Shown here: piece by piece, positions 35,692-45,300 of the stretch | How positions within the stretch are numbered: position 1 is the first letter of the stretch | Layout of the letters: each line of letters begins with the position of its first letter | From: Shewanella sp. UCD-KL21 | GTDB lineage: Bacteria > Pseudomonadota > Gammaproteobacteria > Enterobacterales > Shewanellaceae | NCBI RefSeq assembly: GCF_001957135.1 | Contig: NZ_MPHK01000011.1 | Location: 62,001 to 126,000 of the forward strand | Reading direction: 5' to 3' | Length of the DNA stretch: 64,000 nucleotides | Made by a program: the position numbers and the translations under genes | Notes under the pieces: generated by a model | What the model was told of the DNA's origin: nothing | Database searches by the model: none | Seen by the model: only the letters and a program-made list of their open reading frames with translations

Positions 35692-36222
35692 CTAAAGCGT
35701 TTGTCGCCTCATTAACACTAATGGTTTTTGCGCTAAATGGTGCTTTAGATAAAGTTGCTGAATGTCATTAACCGCCAGTTGTACTTTTACAAAGCCATGT
35801 TGTTGATAAAAATGACTTAGGTGAGGCAAAGCGAAAACGTAGCAATCATTTGCTTGTAGTTCTGGAGTAATGAATTCAAGTAACTTGTGGGCCAAGCCTT
35901 GGCCGCGATGCTCACTGGACACCACAAGACCGGTAATTAATTGCCATTGTCCCACCGGTTTAATTCTGATGGCGGCGATAATGTTATTTGCCCTTGGGCG
36001 ATTTACGTCAGTGCTAGCGTTAGTGTCACCGCTGTGATGCATTTCAGCGCTAACCTGATTGTCACTGCTAATAATTGCAATTTTGTCTTTTAATGTGGGT
36101 TTCGAGTACGGCATTTGTTGGCGGTACAGCTGTTTTAATGCCGACCACTGTAGCTGTTGAAGACGGATCATTTGCATTGCCGGATCTGATGGTTCAGTAA
36201 CGATCCATTGAGTTTGTTGCAT
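35692..36222 (-). CDS. GNAT-family N-acetyltransferase
   Basis: The 176-residue protein has the GNAT core: LITGLVVSSEHRGQGLAHKLLEF carries the acetyl-CoA loop (R-G-Q-G-L-A), followed by YVFALPHLSHFYQQHGF. The N-terminal third is polar and low in complexity and is not clearly part of the domain. The ATG at 36222 has AAAAGG about seven bases upstream and is preferred over one at 36261 that lacks a ribosome site. Convergent with the gene at 35222. Confidence 0.85.
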   Translation of the reverse strand: MQQTQWIVTEPSDPAMQMIRLQQLQWSALKQLYRQQMPYSKPTLKDKIAIISSDNQVSAEMHHSGDTNASTDVNRPRANNIIAAIRIKPVGQWQLITGLVVSSEHRGQGLAHKLLEFITPELQANDCYVFALPHLSHFYQQHGFVKVQLAVNDIQQLYLKHHLAQKPLVLMRRQTL

Positions 36223-36586
36223 GTCACGCCTTTTCAGTTTGCTGTTGTATTCTTCATTCATAAAAAGTCATTGAGCCTTAAACATAGGGCATTTAAGTCC
36301 TATAACTCCCCCTTTAAGTGCTTGGCAGAAGCATATTAGCAAATTTAATGACAGATTAAGATGGTGACGAGGTTTACTGAGTCAGTCTAATGGCTGATTT
36401 GATATGTTAATGGAATGTTTGTTGCTATGGTGGTTGAAATGGGCTTGTTTGAATAATAGCTGAATGCTAGTTTACTGGGTTATTATTTCAACATGCTGTT
36501 TTTGTTTGCTTTTAATGCATCACTATTTTTTGTGTTTATACGCAAGCTACACTTATTTGATTAGTCGAGATACGGTTGGAAAACTC
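36223..36586. other. Divergent intergenic region
   Basis: These 364 bases lie between the minus-strand GNAT gene and the flavin-reductase-like gene. The frame of the latter stays open upstream to 36464 but would add 41 hydrophobic residues that are not part of the family. I see no other structure. Confidence 0.4.
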
Positions 36587-37186
36587 ATGATATTGTCGCC
36601 ACAACAGCTGAGCAATCAGCAAATGTATAAATTATTGATTGGCGGTGTCAGTCCTAGACCCATTGCTTGGGTTTCTACTGTATCGCTTGAAGGGGTTGCT
36701 AATCTTGCGCCTTTTTCGTTTTTCACAGTGGCAAGCGCCAATCCACCGGTGCTGTGCTTTAATCCTATGGGGGCGGATGAAGGTAAAGAGAAAGATACCT
36801 TAGTTAATATTCGCCAGCAGCAAGAGTTTGTGATCAACACTGTGAGCTATCAAGACTTGGCTGCCATGAATCAAACCTGTCATCAAGTCGCGGCAGATGT
36901 TGATGAATTTGACTATGCCAGTATTGAAAAAGTCGCCGCCACAAACGTTGCCCCTAGTTTAGTAAAACAAGCCCTAATTAGCTTTGAATGTAAACTCAAT
37001 CAGATTATCGATCTAGGCCATGGGCCGCAGTCGGGCCATTTGGTGTTAGGTGATGTCGTCGCGATCCATGTCAGAGATGACATTATTGATGATTTTAGAA
37101 TCGACAGTGACAAATTAGATGTTATCGGAAGAATGGCCGGTAGCGATTACTGCTTAACGAGAGAGAAAGTTAACCTCACACGTTAA
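36587..37186 (+). CDS. Flavin reductase-like domain protein
   Basis: The 199-residue protein belongs to the FMN-binding split-barrel (flavin reductase-like, DIM6/NTAB) family. Evidence is YKLLIGGVSPRPIAWVST, LAPFSFFTVASANPPVLCF and EFVINTV, with GHLVLGDVVAIHV near the end. Members bind FMN or reduce flavins with NAD(P)H. The ATG at 36587 has GGAAAA six bases upstream and starts at the normal family position. Specific substrate unknown. A bidirectional terminator separates it from metK. Confidence 0.88.
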   Translation: MILSPQQLSNQQMYKLLIGGVSPRPIAWVSTVSLEGVANLAPFSFFTVASANPPVLCFNPMGADEGKEKDTLVNIRQQQEFVINTVSYQDLAAMNQTCHQVAADVDEFDYASIEKVAATNVAPSLVKQALISFECKLNQIIDLGHGPQSGHLVLGDVVAIHVRDDIIDDFRIDSDKLDVIGRMAGSDYCLTREKVNLTR

Positions 37187-37210
37187 TTCGATGATTGAAT
37201 CGCAGCCATA

Positions 37211-37236
37211 AAAAAACCGTCAAATGACGGTTTTTT
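37211..37236. terminator. Bidirectional terminator between the flavin-reductase gene and metK
   Basis: AAAAAACCGTCA-AA-TGACGGTTTTTT, with A and T runs on either side; it serves both convergent genes. Confidence 0.92.
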
Positions 37237-37258
37237 GTGCTGAATTTACTTGAACGAA

Positions 37259-38410
37259 TTACAGACCTGAGTCTGCTCGTAATATTTCAGCTTTATCAGT
37301 CGCTTCCCATGGGAATTCGTTACGGCCGAAGTGACCATATGCAGCAGTTTGTTGGTAAATTGGGCGAGCCAAATCCAACATCGCTGTTAAGCCGTAAGGG
37401 CGTAGTTCGAAGTGTTGACGAACTAACTTAATTAATACGTCTTCTGATACTTTACCGGTACCAAATGTTTCGATGCTAATTGAGGTAGGCTCTGCCACAC
37501 CGATTGCATAAGAAACTTGGATTTCACAACGATCTGCAAGACCTGCTGCAACGATGTTCTTCGCTACATAACGTGCTGCGTATGCTGCACTGCGGTCAAC
37601 TTTTGATGGATCTTTACCTGAGAAAGCACCACCACCATGACGCGCCATGCCGCCATAGGTATCAACGATAATTTTACGTCCGGTTAAACCACAGTCACCC
37701 ACAGGGCCACCAATAACAAAACGGCCAGTTGGGTTGATGAAGTACTTAGTATCTTTGTTTAACCATTGTGATGGTAAAACTGGCTTAATGATGGTTTCCA
37801 TTACGCCTTCGATTAAGTCTTCCTGACTAACATCTTCACGATGTTGAGTTGATAATACGATTGCATCGATACCAACAATTTTACCTTCATCATAAGCAAA
37901 GGTTACTTGGCTTTTAGCATCAGGGCGAAGCCAAGGTAAGGTGCCATCTTTACGTACTTCAGACTGACGCTTCACAAGTTTGTGAGCGTAAGTAATAGGA
38001 GCAGGCATTAATACGTCAGTTTCGTTGCTTGCATAACCAAACATTAAACCTTGGTCGCCAGCGCCTTGCTCTGCAGGATCGCTGCGGTCAACACCTTGGT
38101 TGATATCAGGAGACTGCTTACCAATAGCATTTAAAATGGCACAAGAATCAGCATCAAAACCCATATCAGAATGGGTGTAACCAATCTCACGTACGGTTTT
38201 ACGAGTGATTTCTTCGATATCAACCCATGCAGAAGTTGTGACTTCACCACCGACTAATACCATGCCTGTTTTTACGTAAGTTTCACAAGCAACACGCGCT
38301 TTAGGGTCTTGCTCTAAAATTGCGTCTAATACTGCATCAGAAATCTGATCAGCGATTTTATCTGGATGACCTTCTGAGACCGACTCAGAGGTGAACAAGT
38401 GGTTTGCCAT
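37259..38410 (-). CDS. metK: S-adenosylmethionine synthetase
   Basis: MetK (383 residues, usual length) makes SAM from methionine and ATP in the cytoplasm. [22 protein letters not shown] starts it, followed by [12 protein letters not shown] (ATP-binding hexapeptide region) and [19 protein letters not shown]. The operator array upstream indicates control by MetJ, with SAM as corepressor, closing a feedback loop. Confidence 0.97.
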   Translation of the reverse strand: MANHLFTSESVSEGHPDKIADQISDAVLDAILEQDPKARVACETYVKTGMVLVGGEVTTSAWVDIEEITRKTVREIGYTHSDMGFDADSCAILNAIGKQSPDINQGVDRSDPAEQGAGDQGLMFGYASNETDVLMPAPITYAHKLVKRQSEVRKDGTLPWLRPDAKSQVTFAYDEGKIVGIDAIVLSTQHREDVSQEDLIEGVMETIIKPVLPSQWLNKDTKYFINPTGRFVIGGPVGDCGLTGRKIIVDTYGGMARHGGGAFSGKDPSKVDRSAAYAARYVAKNIVAAGLADRCEIQVSYAIGVAEPTSISIETFGTGKVSEDVLIKLVRQHFELRPYGLTAMLDLARPIYQQTAAYGHFGRNEFPWEATDKAEILRADSGL

Positions 38411-39196
38411 AATGGGAAATCTCGTCTTTTTGAATTTGAACGTGTAGAGGTATCTACATCTAGACGTCTATTTTAGTCGAATTTAAAAATGATAACACCC
38501 CCCAATACGATAATAAGTCAAAAATTGTGCAATGCCGCAAATAATTAAATTTAACCAAAAAGCTTGTTCAGAAATCAATAGTTATTATCGTTATGATTGT
38601 ATTGATTTTATGTTGTTTTTTGTGGTGATATTTTTGAAGGCTGTATGCTAAATTAAACAATTTATTTAGCCAGTGGATGTGGGCTTATCAATAAAGAATT
38701 TCCTAATGACTTACTAGAACTATGGTCATTAAGCCTTGTATAAACCAGCCATGTTCCACTTTATGCTATTTATACAGAGTTTGACTTGCATTGAGTGAAG
38801 GTAAGCTCTGAATAAAAAATAGTCTGGTTAACCCTATGCATTTATTGAATAAAATCGGACAAGTAAGCTGTGTTTTAAATAATGCTGCTGTGCCTTTAGC
38901 GTTTCTCACTGGAAAAAGCACTAATATCAACACAAATCGCTTGTTAAATAAATGTAAACGCAATTGTTAGCTGGTACGCTATTTTGTATACTACCAAGGT
39001 ATAACTAACAATATTTATGTATATAAAGTGACTGTTTACGTTTTGATACAAGTTGTAACGCTGGTTAATTCCTTTCTTAACAGTTGCTTAATTAATTTTG
39101 TATCAAACGGCTTGTATGTAGAATGGTTTTTATTTGATTTATATTTATGATGACTAGTGAAAATAATAATAATAACAAATTACTAGGTGAGACTTG
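38411..39196. other. AT-rich intergenic region between metK and the membrane regulator
   Basis: These 786 bases contain the metK operator near the left end and the promoter of the regulator gene near the right. The rest is AT-rich with no credible ORF and no obvious repeat. This is the left junction of the protease block. Confidence 0.5.
38438..38469 (-). promoter_or_regulatory. MetJ operator: four tandem met boxes
   Basis: Four contiguous 8-mers read GAACGTGT, AGAGGTAT, CTACATCT and AGACGTCT. The last is a perfect met box; the others match 5, 6 and 5 of 8. MetJ binds such tandem boxes cooperatively. They lie 28-59 bases upstream of the metK ATG. Confidence 0.85.
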
Positions 39197-41284
39197 ATGG
39201 CATTACTTCAGTATCAAATAGGGCCGTGTACGTTAGATTGCAGCATAATGACCTTAAGCTGTGGTGATAAGACAATTAAGTTGTCGGCTAAAGTGTTTGA
39301 GTTGCTGAAACTGTTTATTGATAGTCCAGATCATATTGTCTCTCGCCAAACTGCAATTGATACCATCTGGGATGGTAATCAGGCTGTTGGTGAAAAAGGT
39401 TTCACTAATTCAGTATGGTTAATACGAAAATCCTTTAAAGATTTACATATTGAAGATGATTTACTGCTGACATTACCAAAGCTTGGTTACCAACTGGTGT
39501 TGCCGATTAAGCTTATTTTAGCGCCAGTTGAGCAGGGGGTTAGTCTTTCTGATATCTCGAACGAAAAGGCTGGCCGTACACATACTGTGTTGGCTGTGTT
39601 TGTGCTCGTATTTGTGATACTACTCGGTTATTCCGCTTATCAATTTATCAAATCCTTTACCCAGCCTGAAGCCGCAGCTGCTTTAGTGTCACCAATAAAA
39701 AGTAAAGTGACCAATTTTGAAGGGGTTGAAGAGCATATTGCCGTATCCAATGACGGCAAATACCTTGCGATGCAATGGCGTAATGGTCTGCAGCCGGGCA
39801 AAATTTATATTAAAGAGCTTAATAACAATGACTCACCACTGAAATTAATTTCGTTTGTCGATAGTGAAGAGGCTTCTCCTGCCTGGTCCCCGTCCGATCA
39901 AAAACTGGCTTACGTGCGAGTTTTAGCCAGTGGTGTTTGCCAAGTAAGAGTAAGGCACTTACAAAATAATACTGATGAACTCGTGACAGAAGGGTGTTTT
40001 TATCTGCCATTTAAGCGGGTGCTAACTTGGTCAAGCACTGATGAAGATACGCTGATATTTGCCAAGCAACTTACTGATAGAGTTGCACTATTTTCATATT
40101 CTATGGCGACAAAGCAAAGCACACAATTAACTCTTCCTGGTAAAAATGAGGTGGACTTTTCGCCGCATCAATTAAGCAATAAGGATGAGTTTGCGTTTAT
40201 TCGAGAGAAAAGCTCATCGCTTCAAATGAGCTTAATTTTAAAACGTGCTGACAACGAAACTATTGATTTAATAGCAAATAGTGTCAGTATTATTGACTAT
40301 GACTTTAGTTATCAAAATGATAGCTTTTATGTGAATCATATCGAAGGGTCAAATTTAGTGATATCTAAAATTGATCTGTTAGGTAATGTTCAGCATACCA
40401 TTCCATTTACTGGTTTAATCAGTAGCGTCACTTATTCCGATGTAACCCAGACGCTATTTATTAGCGAGCATATTTCAAAAGAGTATATTGCTCAACTGAG
40501 TTATCAAAATCAAAAAGTACTGCGAAAAATCTCTTCATCTTCACGAGACATGTATGCCCGTTATTCAAAAACGACTGGGGATATTTTATTTTTATCTAAT
40601 CGTTCCAAACTGTGGTCGATTTGGAAAAACAATCAGGTTAACAGCAAAAATCTGACGAGGAATATGGGTAATGCCGGTATTGCTAGTGTTTCACCAATTA
40701 GTGAAATGTTTGCTGTCAACATTAACCGAGATCAACAGCAAACACTCTATTTAGGTAATATTCAGTCAGAGTTATTTGAAAGTGTCGATATTGGCGAGCT
40801 TGCTGCTGATAATTTAAGTTGGTCAAAAGACGGTAAAGCCATCTATTTCAAAGGAACGAAAGACGACCGAAGTGGTATATACCGTTATTCCTTAGGGGGG
40901 AAACTAGAGCCGATTAAAATAGGCCAAGGTAATTACGCGGTAGAAGGTGAATCACCCGATGTGCTGTATATGTCACGCTTTAATCTAAATGGTATTTGGC
41001 GCTTTGACGCTAAGAATAATCAAAGTACCCAAATTACCAGTCGTTTAGCTAAGTATGATTTCGGCTCATTTTTCTATGAAAATGGCTTTGTTTATTTTGT
41101 TGAGCGAACAAACCAACAAGATAAAGTTCAGCGTATCAATACCACGGGCGACGTTGAAACTGTGATGTCATTTCCCGCTAATACAATTCGTAAATTTTTT
41201 GGCTTATCCAGTGCCGATGAGCAGTCTTTATTGTTAACGCTTAAAGTCGCTAACGAGGCAGATGTTGCAAGTTACCAATTCTAA
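39197..41284 (+). CDS. Transmembrane winged-helix regulator with TolB-like periplasmic domain
   Basis: The 695-residue protein is a one-component, CadC/ToxR-like regulator. Residues 1-105 form an OmpR/PhoB-type winged helix (LSAKVFELLKLFI, GFTNSVWLIRKSF, LTLPKLGYQL). One TM helix spans about 129-150. The periplasmic part is a series of WD40/TolB-like blades, seen in repeats such as ASPAWSPSDQKLAYVR, DNLSWSKDGKAIYFKG and GESPDVLYMSRF. ATG at 39197 is used, not the preceding TTG; GGTGAG lies upstream. It points at the two S8 genes 184 bases downstream and probably controls them; that link is inferred from position. Confidence 0.88.
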   Translation: MALLQYQIGPCTLDCSIMTLSCGDKTIKLSAKVFELLKLFIDSPDHIVSRQTAIDTIWDGNQAVGEKGFTNSVWLIRKSFKDLHIEDDLLLTLPKLGYQLVLPIKLILAPVEQGVSLSDISNEKAGRTHTVLAVFVLVFVILLGYSAYQFIKSFTQPEAAAALVSPIKSKVTNFEGVEEHIAVSNDGKYLAMQWRNGLQPGKIYIKELNNNDSPLKLISFVDSEEASPAWSPSDQKLAYVRVLASGVCQVRVRHLQNNTDELVTEGCFYLPFKRVLTWSSTDEDTLIFAKQLTDRVALFSYSMATKQSTQLTLPGKNEVDFSPHQLSNKDEFAFIREKSSSLQMSLILKRADNETIDLIANSVSIIDYDFSYQNDSFYVNHIEGSNLVISKIDLLGNVQHTIPFTGLISSVTYSDVTQTLFISEHISKEYIAQLSYQNQKVLRKISSSSRDMYARYSKTTGDILFLSNRSKLWSIWKNNQVNSKNLTRNMGNAGIASVSPISEMFAVNINRDQQQTLYLGNIQSELFESVDIGELAADNLSWSKDGKAIYFKGTKDDRSGIYRYSLGGKLEPIKIGQGNYAVEGESPDVLYMSRFNLNGIWRFDAKNNQSTQITSRLAKYDFGSFFYENGFVYFVERTNQQDKVQRINTTGDVETVMSFPANTIRKFFGLSSADEQSLLLTLKVANEADVASYQF

Positions 41285-41468
41285 AATTGCATGTAAGATC
41301 TTGTTTTTAAAAAATAAGATATTTAAAAGATATCCAGAAGAGATGCTGAGAGATAAAATGGAGTATTAAGTGAGCTAGCGTTTGTTGTGACTATGCTCTT
41401 TACACGTTACTAATTAGTTAGAGCCTTATAAAAGGCCAAATAACACAAATTAACGTGAAGGAATGGAA

Positions 41469-44400
41469 ATGAAATTTAATAAATGTGTAGTCGCCGTGTG
41501 CGTCTCTGCAGCTATTTTGTCAGGAGCCGCTCAGGCCGCTGTTCAAAATGATGCAAAATCATCATATAGTCAAAATGTTGAGCGCGCTGCTTACACATTT
41601 TATTTAGAACATCCAACCACAGTAGCGACTGGTTCTAGTAAGCAAATTCAACAGCAAATAAAGCAGTCTCAAGATTCCTTTATTCAAAGCCTTAATCAAA
41701 TCGACAGTTCAGCCAAAGTGATTTTTAATTCTAGCCTGTTGGCTAACTTGGTTACTGTTGAAATTGATCCGCAATATTTACCATCAATGCGTGCTTTAGC
41801 TAATGTCACTAACGTATTTAAAGAAGAGCGTCTTAGCCCTGTTGCGGCAGAGCATAACTTTGCAGTAAACAACGCTCAATTGAATACAGCAACAGTCGCG
41901 GCGGATGCAGAAGAAGAAATAACAATGCTAACGCCATATACAGGCAGTGAGACTGCCGGTACGGGTGTAAGCGTGGCCATTATTTCAACAGGTATCGATT
42001 ATACTTTAGCTGAGTTCGGTGGTTCAGGTGTTTATGGTGATGCTAGCGATGCTGAAGTACCGCCAGAAGCGGGCAGTTACCTAGAAGCAATGTCATATGG
42101 CGCAATTGAATATGCCGGTTTTCCAACTGAAGTGGTTGCCGGTGGTTGGGATTTAGCCAGCGAAAACTTTGGTATAGATGCCAACCCTATCGATCAAAAT
42201 TTATCTTATGAAAGCTGGAATGGCTGGGTTTATCCAACGGGTATGGGAACTGAGCTTGCCAGTATTGTTCATCAATTAGCCCCTGCTGCAAAATTACATG
42301 CCTATAAAGTTTATAACGTTTCTGGTGCCACTTGGGACCCGAGCTATATTTCTGGTCGAGGCCCTACCGCAGCTACGGTCATCCAGGCGCTAGAGCATAT
42401 TCTTGATCCTAACCAAGATGGCGATATGTCTGATCATTTAGATATCGCATTAATGGATGCAGGTGGAGCTGCGGCTTTTTATGATATTGACGGTAATGCC
42501 AGTGTCGGCTTAATGCAGTTAATGATAACTCGCGCAGCAGCTCAAGGCTTAACGGTTGTTTCACACTCTGGTAATTTAGCTGAATACTCGTTAAATGGTA
42601 TGGCAGAAACCAAACACCGCAGCTGGTTAGCTTACGATAGTAGCCCTACAGCTGTGATTACAGTTGGTGCTGTGGAACGTGGTGATGACGATACATTAGT
42701 TGTACCATCATGGGCGCCAATGGGGCCCGTTCGCGGCTCACAAGCACTTAAACCTGAGTTAGTGACTTATACTGACAATCAGCCAGTGGTATTGATTTCA
42801 AATGAGGATGCTGACGCCGCTAGAGTTGGGTCTCGTTCTGGTGCACTTGCAGGCGCTGCACGTATTGCTGCAGCAGCAGCTGTTGTAAAAAGTCATCACT
42901 CGTCATTTGGCCCTGTAGAGATTAAAGCGATATTAGCTAATACAGCAGTAAATAATGGCATTTTACGTACAGATGGAATGACAGCTGCTGAGATTTTATC
43001 GGTAGGTCACGGCGTTGAAAGTGTCGAAGATGCAGTCGCATCACCATTGGTTATGTGGGAAGCGGATAGTAGCCAACCCTATATTCAATTTGGCATGCAC
43101 GAAGTTGCTGACAGTAAAACTATCCATAAAAACCTCGTCATTAAAAACGTATCAGATAGTGCACAAACTTACTCAGTCAGCTACCAACCTACAGGTGAAA
43201 AACCGGCTCATGATGCACTAATGGTTACTCTACCTGAGTCAGTTAGTATTCCTGCAAACTCAAGTATTGTTGTGCCAGTAACTTTATTCATTGATGGCAC
43301 AAAATTGCCACAATGGCCATTAATGATGACGGCAGATCATACCGATGCGAATTTAACTCTGACTGAATTAAATGGCTTTATCACGCTGGCATCAGAAGGT
43401 AAACCTGAGCTTAATTTAGGCTGGATGGTTAAAGCCCGCAATAATACCACTGTAACTAAAAGACCAAATGCGACTGAGTTTCCTGAGTATTTAGGCTGGA
43501 ACCCTGACACGTATGAAACTGAATATAACCATCTTGAGTGGGCCCTAAATCATTACCCAGATCTAAACGGTTACTCTGATTATCAGAGTTTTGTCGCTTC
43601 ATTTGTCAATCATTCCAATACCCCAACGACACTTCAAGCATTCCCATTGTTGATTGATAACCCGACAGAGACAGAAGAACAAGCAGAGTTAAAGGGTCAT
43701 AAAATTCGTGCTGTTGGTGGGGCTTTTTTTGATGATGCGATGTGTAGCGTTACAGGTAAAAAGTTAAGCATTGCAGTTAATTTTTTCCAACCTGCACAAA
43801 TGAGCTTAGCAAATTATATCGATAAAGTGGGTGATAGATTATTCTTTTATGACTTATTTCATGAACAAGCGGTGTTAGATAACGGTTGGAATGAATCATT
43901 CACAGGTGCCAATATCTGGGATGAAGCTGAGATGATTAACCAGCCATTTGTGAGCTTAAATGATGCAGGCCAACCAACAACATATTTTATTGATTATAAC
44001 CAAGCGTATGACTGGCAAAACCCTGCAGCTCGACTAACTGAATCTAGTTTACCGACTTATTTCACCAATAATGGTCGTAATGTCGTGTCACAAATCTGTG
44101 TAGAAGATTTATTTCATCATGAGTTAGATAGTGTTGAAGATTTCGATCAAAACCTAGGTTTTCATATTGAAACTGACCGTGACTCAGGTAATGACTATGC
44201 AGCACCGATTGCCCAGTTTAACCCTGTAAGAGGCGGCACTTATAGTGTTGATTCATCTTGTTATTTTGATGAGTGGGCAGGCCAAGAGGTGTGTTCTGAC
44301 ACTGTCTTTGATCGCTCAGTTAAAGTCGGTTTTGCTGTTAAAGGTGAAGAAGATGATTTAACGACGATGGATTTTGCTCAAACCTTGACGGTTGAGCCTG

Positions 44401-45242
44401 GACAAGAAGTCTATATTGCCTCAGCTGGTAGAAGTGAAATGGCTGGTGTCGGTGGCCCTGAAGCACCTAAAGGCTTCTTGGTTATGAGTACTAATGATGA
44501 TTACTTTGAAATTGGTTACAACTCATATGCTGATGGTGATGGTGCCATTGTCGCTAAAGTTAAAGAAAATCAATCGTTCGCAATTGATGAGACTGCAGAG
44601 GTGAACAGCATCGTCGGTACCATCGAACTTGATACGGCGGGTTTCTTTGCATACGGCCCTACAGACTTTGAAGCGTTTGAATTACATATCGTTAACTCAT
44701 TACCGGGTAGCCCTTTTGCGATAAATCAACAAACCCATGAGCTTTATGTGGCTAACCCTGAAGCTTTAGATTTTGAAAACACCACTAGCTACGACGTTAA
44801 AGTTGTGACTCAAAAAGGTCAATCAGTTGGTGAAACAACGGTGATTAACGTTAGCGTTAATAACATTAATGATATGGCACCAATGTTGGACCAGGCGGTA
44901 GCTGCGCAACTATCTGTACCTACTATGGTATTCAAAAAAGGTGAGGCTGGTACGTTTGGTATTGATATTTCAGGTTTATTTATTGAGCCTGAAGGGGATG
45001 TATTGAGCTACTCTGTAGAAGGTAGCGGCTTTAAATCACTTTCTATCGATGGCATGAGTGTTACAGGTGAACTTGAAGAGGAAGGTTCTTATCAATTAAC
45101 CGTGATTGCTTCAGATGGTATCCATGAAGAAAGTCATAGTATGACGGTTGAATCTGAGTTTGAAGCTAAAAGTTCAGGCGGCAGCTTAGGTTGGTTATCA
45201 CTGTTGTTAGGTGGTTTGGTTGCGATTCGTCGTCGTCCATAA
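41469..45242 (+). CDS. Secreted S8-fold pseudoprotease with GlyGly-CTERM anchor
   Basis: The 1257-residue protein has a signal peptide (to about residue 23, GAAQA), an I9-like propeptide region and a subtilisin-type domain near 165-500. All three catalytic positions are replaced. The Asp motif reads IISTGID (Ser173 for Asp). The His motif G-H-G-T-H reads GMGTE (Met259 for His). The Ser motif G-T-S-M reads GALA (Leu460 for Ser). The oxyanion Asn survives in SHSGN, and the surrounding fold motifs (VAII, LAPAAKLHAYKV) are intact, so it is not random decay. C-terminal domains include a cadherin-like repeat (LSYSVEGSG) and the anchor SSGGSLGWLSLLLGGLVAIR followed by RRP. The start at 41469 has AAGGA six bases upstream. 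Confidence 0.88.
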   Translation: MKFNKCVVAVCVSAAILSGAAQAAVQNDAKSSYSQNVERAAYTFYLEHPTTVATGSSKQIQQQIKQSQDSFIQSLNQIDSSAKVIFNSSLLANLVTVEIDPQYLPSMRALANVTNVFKEERLSPVAAEHNFAVNNAQLNTATVAADAEEEITMLTPYTGSETAGTGVSVAIISTGIDYTLAEFGGSGVYGDASDAEVPPEAGSYLEAMSYGAIEYAGFPTEVVAGGWDLASENFGIDANPIDQNLSYESWNGWVYPTGMGTELASIVHQLAPAAKLHAYKVYNVSGATWDPSYISGRGPTAATVIQALEHILDPNQDGDMSDHLDIALMDAGGAAAFYDIDGNASVGLMQLMITRAAAQGLTVVSHSGNLAEYSLNGMAETKHRSWLAYDSSPTAVITVGAVERGDDDTLVVPSWAPMGPVRGSQALKPELVTYTDNQPVVLISNEDADAARVGSRSGALAGAARIAAAAAVVKSHHSSFGPVEIKAILANTAVNNGILRTDGMTAAEILSVGHGVESVEDAVASPLVMWEADSSQPYIQFGMHEVADSKTIHKNLVIKNVSDSAQTYSVSYQPTGEKPAHDALMVTLPESVSIPANSSIVVPVTLFIDGTKLPQWPLMMTADHTDANLTLTELNGFITLASEGKPELNLGWMVKARNNTTVTKRPNATEFPEYLGWNPDTYETEYNHLEWALNHYPDLNGYSDYQSFVASFVNHSNTPTTLQAFPLLIDNPTETEEQAELKGHKIRAVGGAFFDDAMCSVTGKKLSIAVNFFQPAQMSLANYIDKVGDRLFFYDLFHEQAVLDNGWNESFTGANIWDEAEMINQPFVSLNDAGQPTTYFIDYNQAYDWQNPAARLTESSLPTYFTNNGRNVVSQICVEDLFHHELDSVEDFDQNLGFHIETDRDSGNDYAAPIAQFNPVRGGTYSVDSSCYFDEWAGQEVCSDTVFDRSVKVGFAVKGEEDDLTTMDFAQTLTVEPGQEVYIASAGRSEMAGVGGPEAPKGFLVMSTNDDYFEIGYNSYADGDGAIVAKVKENQSFAIDETAEVNSIVGTIELDTAGFFAYGPTDFEAFELHIVNSLPGSPFAINQQTHELYVANPEALDFENTTSYDVKVVTQKGQSVGETTVINVSVNNINDMAPMLDQAVAAQLSVPTMVFKKGEAGTFGIDISGLFIEPEGDVLSYSVEGSGFKSLSIDGMSVTGELEEEGSYQLTVIASDGIHEESHSMTVESEFEAKSSGGSLGWLSLLLGGLVAIRRRP

Positions 45243-45250
45243 GTGTTAAT

Positions 45251-45281
45251 GGGAAAACCCTTACTGGGTTTTCCCTTTTTT
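45251..45281 (+). terminator. Terminator-like hairpin between the two S8 genes
   Basis: GGGAAAACCC-TTACT-GGGTTTTCCC with TTTTTT lies in the 58-base gap between the pseudoprotease and the active protease. It may terminate most transcripts, so the two proteins need not be made in equal amounts. Confidence 0.85.
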
Positions 45282-45300
45282 ATATAAATAGGAAAATCAA

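Noticed and set aside
36464..36586. N-terminal extension of the flavin-reductase-like protein
   Set aside because: It adds 41 hydrophobic residues foreign to the family; the ATG at 36587 has a better ribosome site.
38766..38963. 65-codon minus-strand frame upstream of the regulator
   Set aside because: No ribosome site, no domain, AT-rich chance frame in intergenic DNA.
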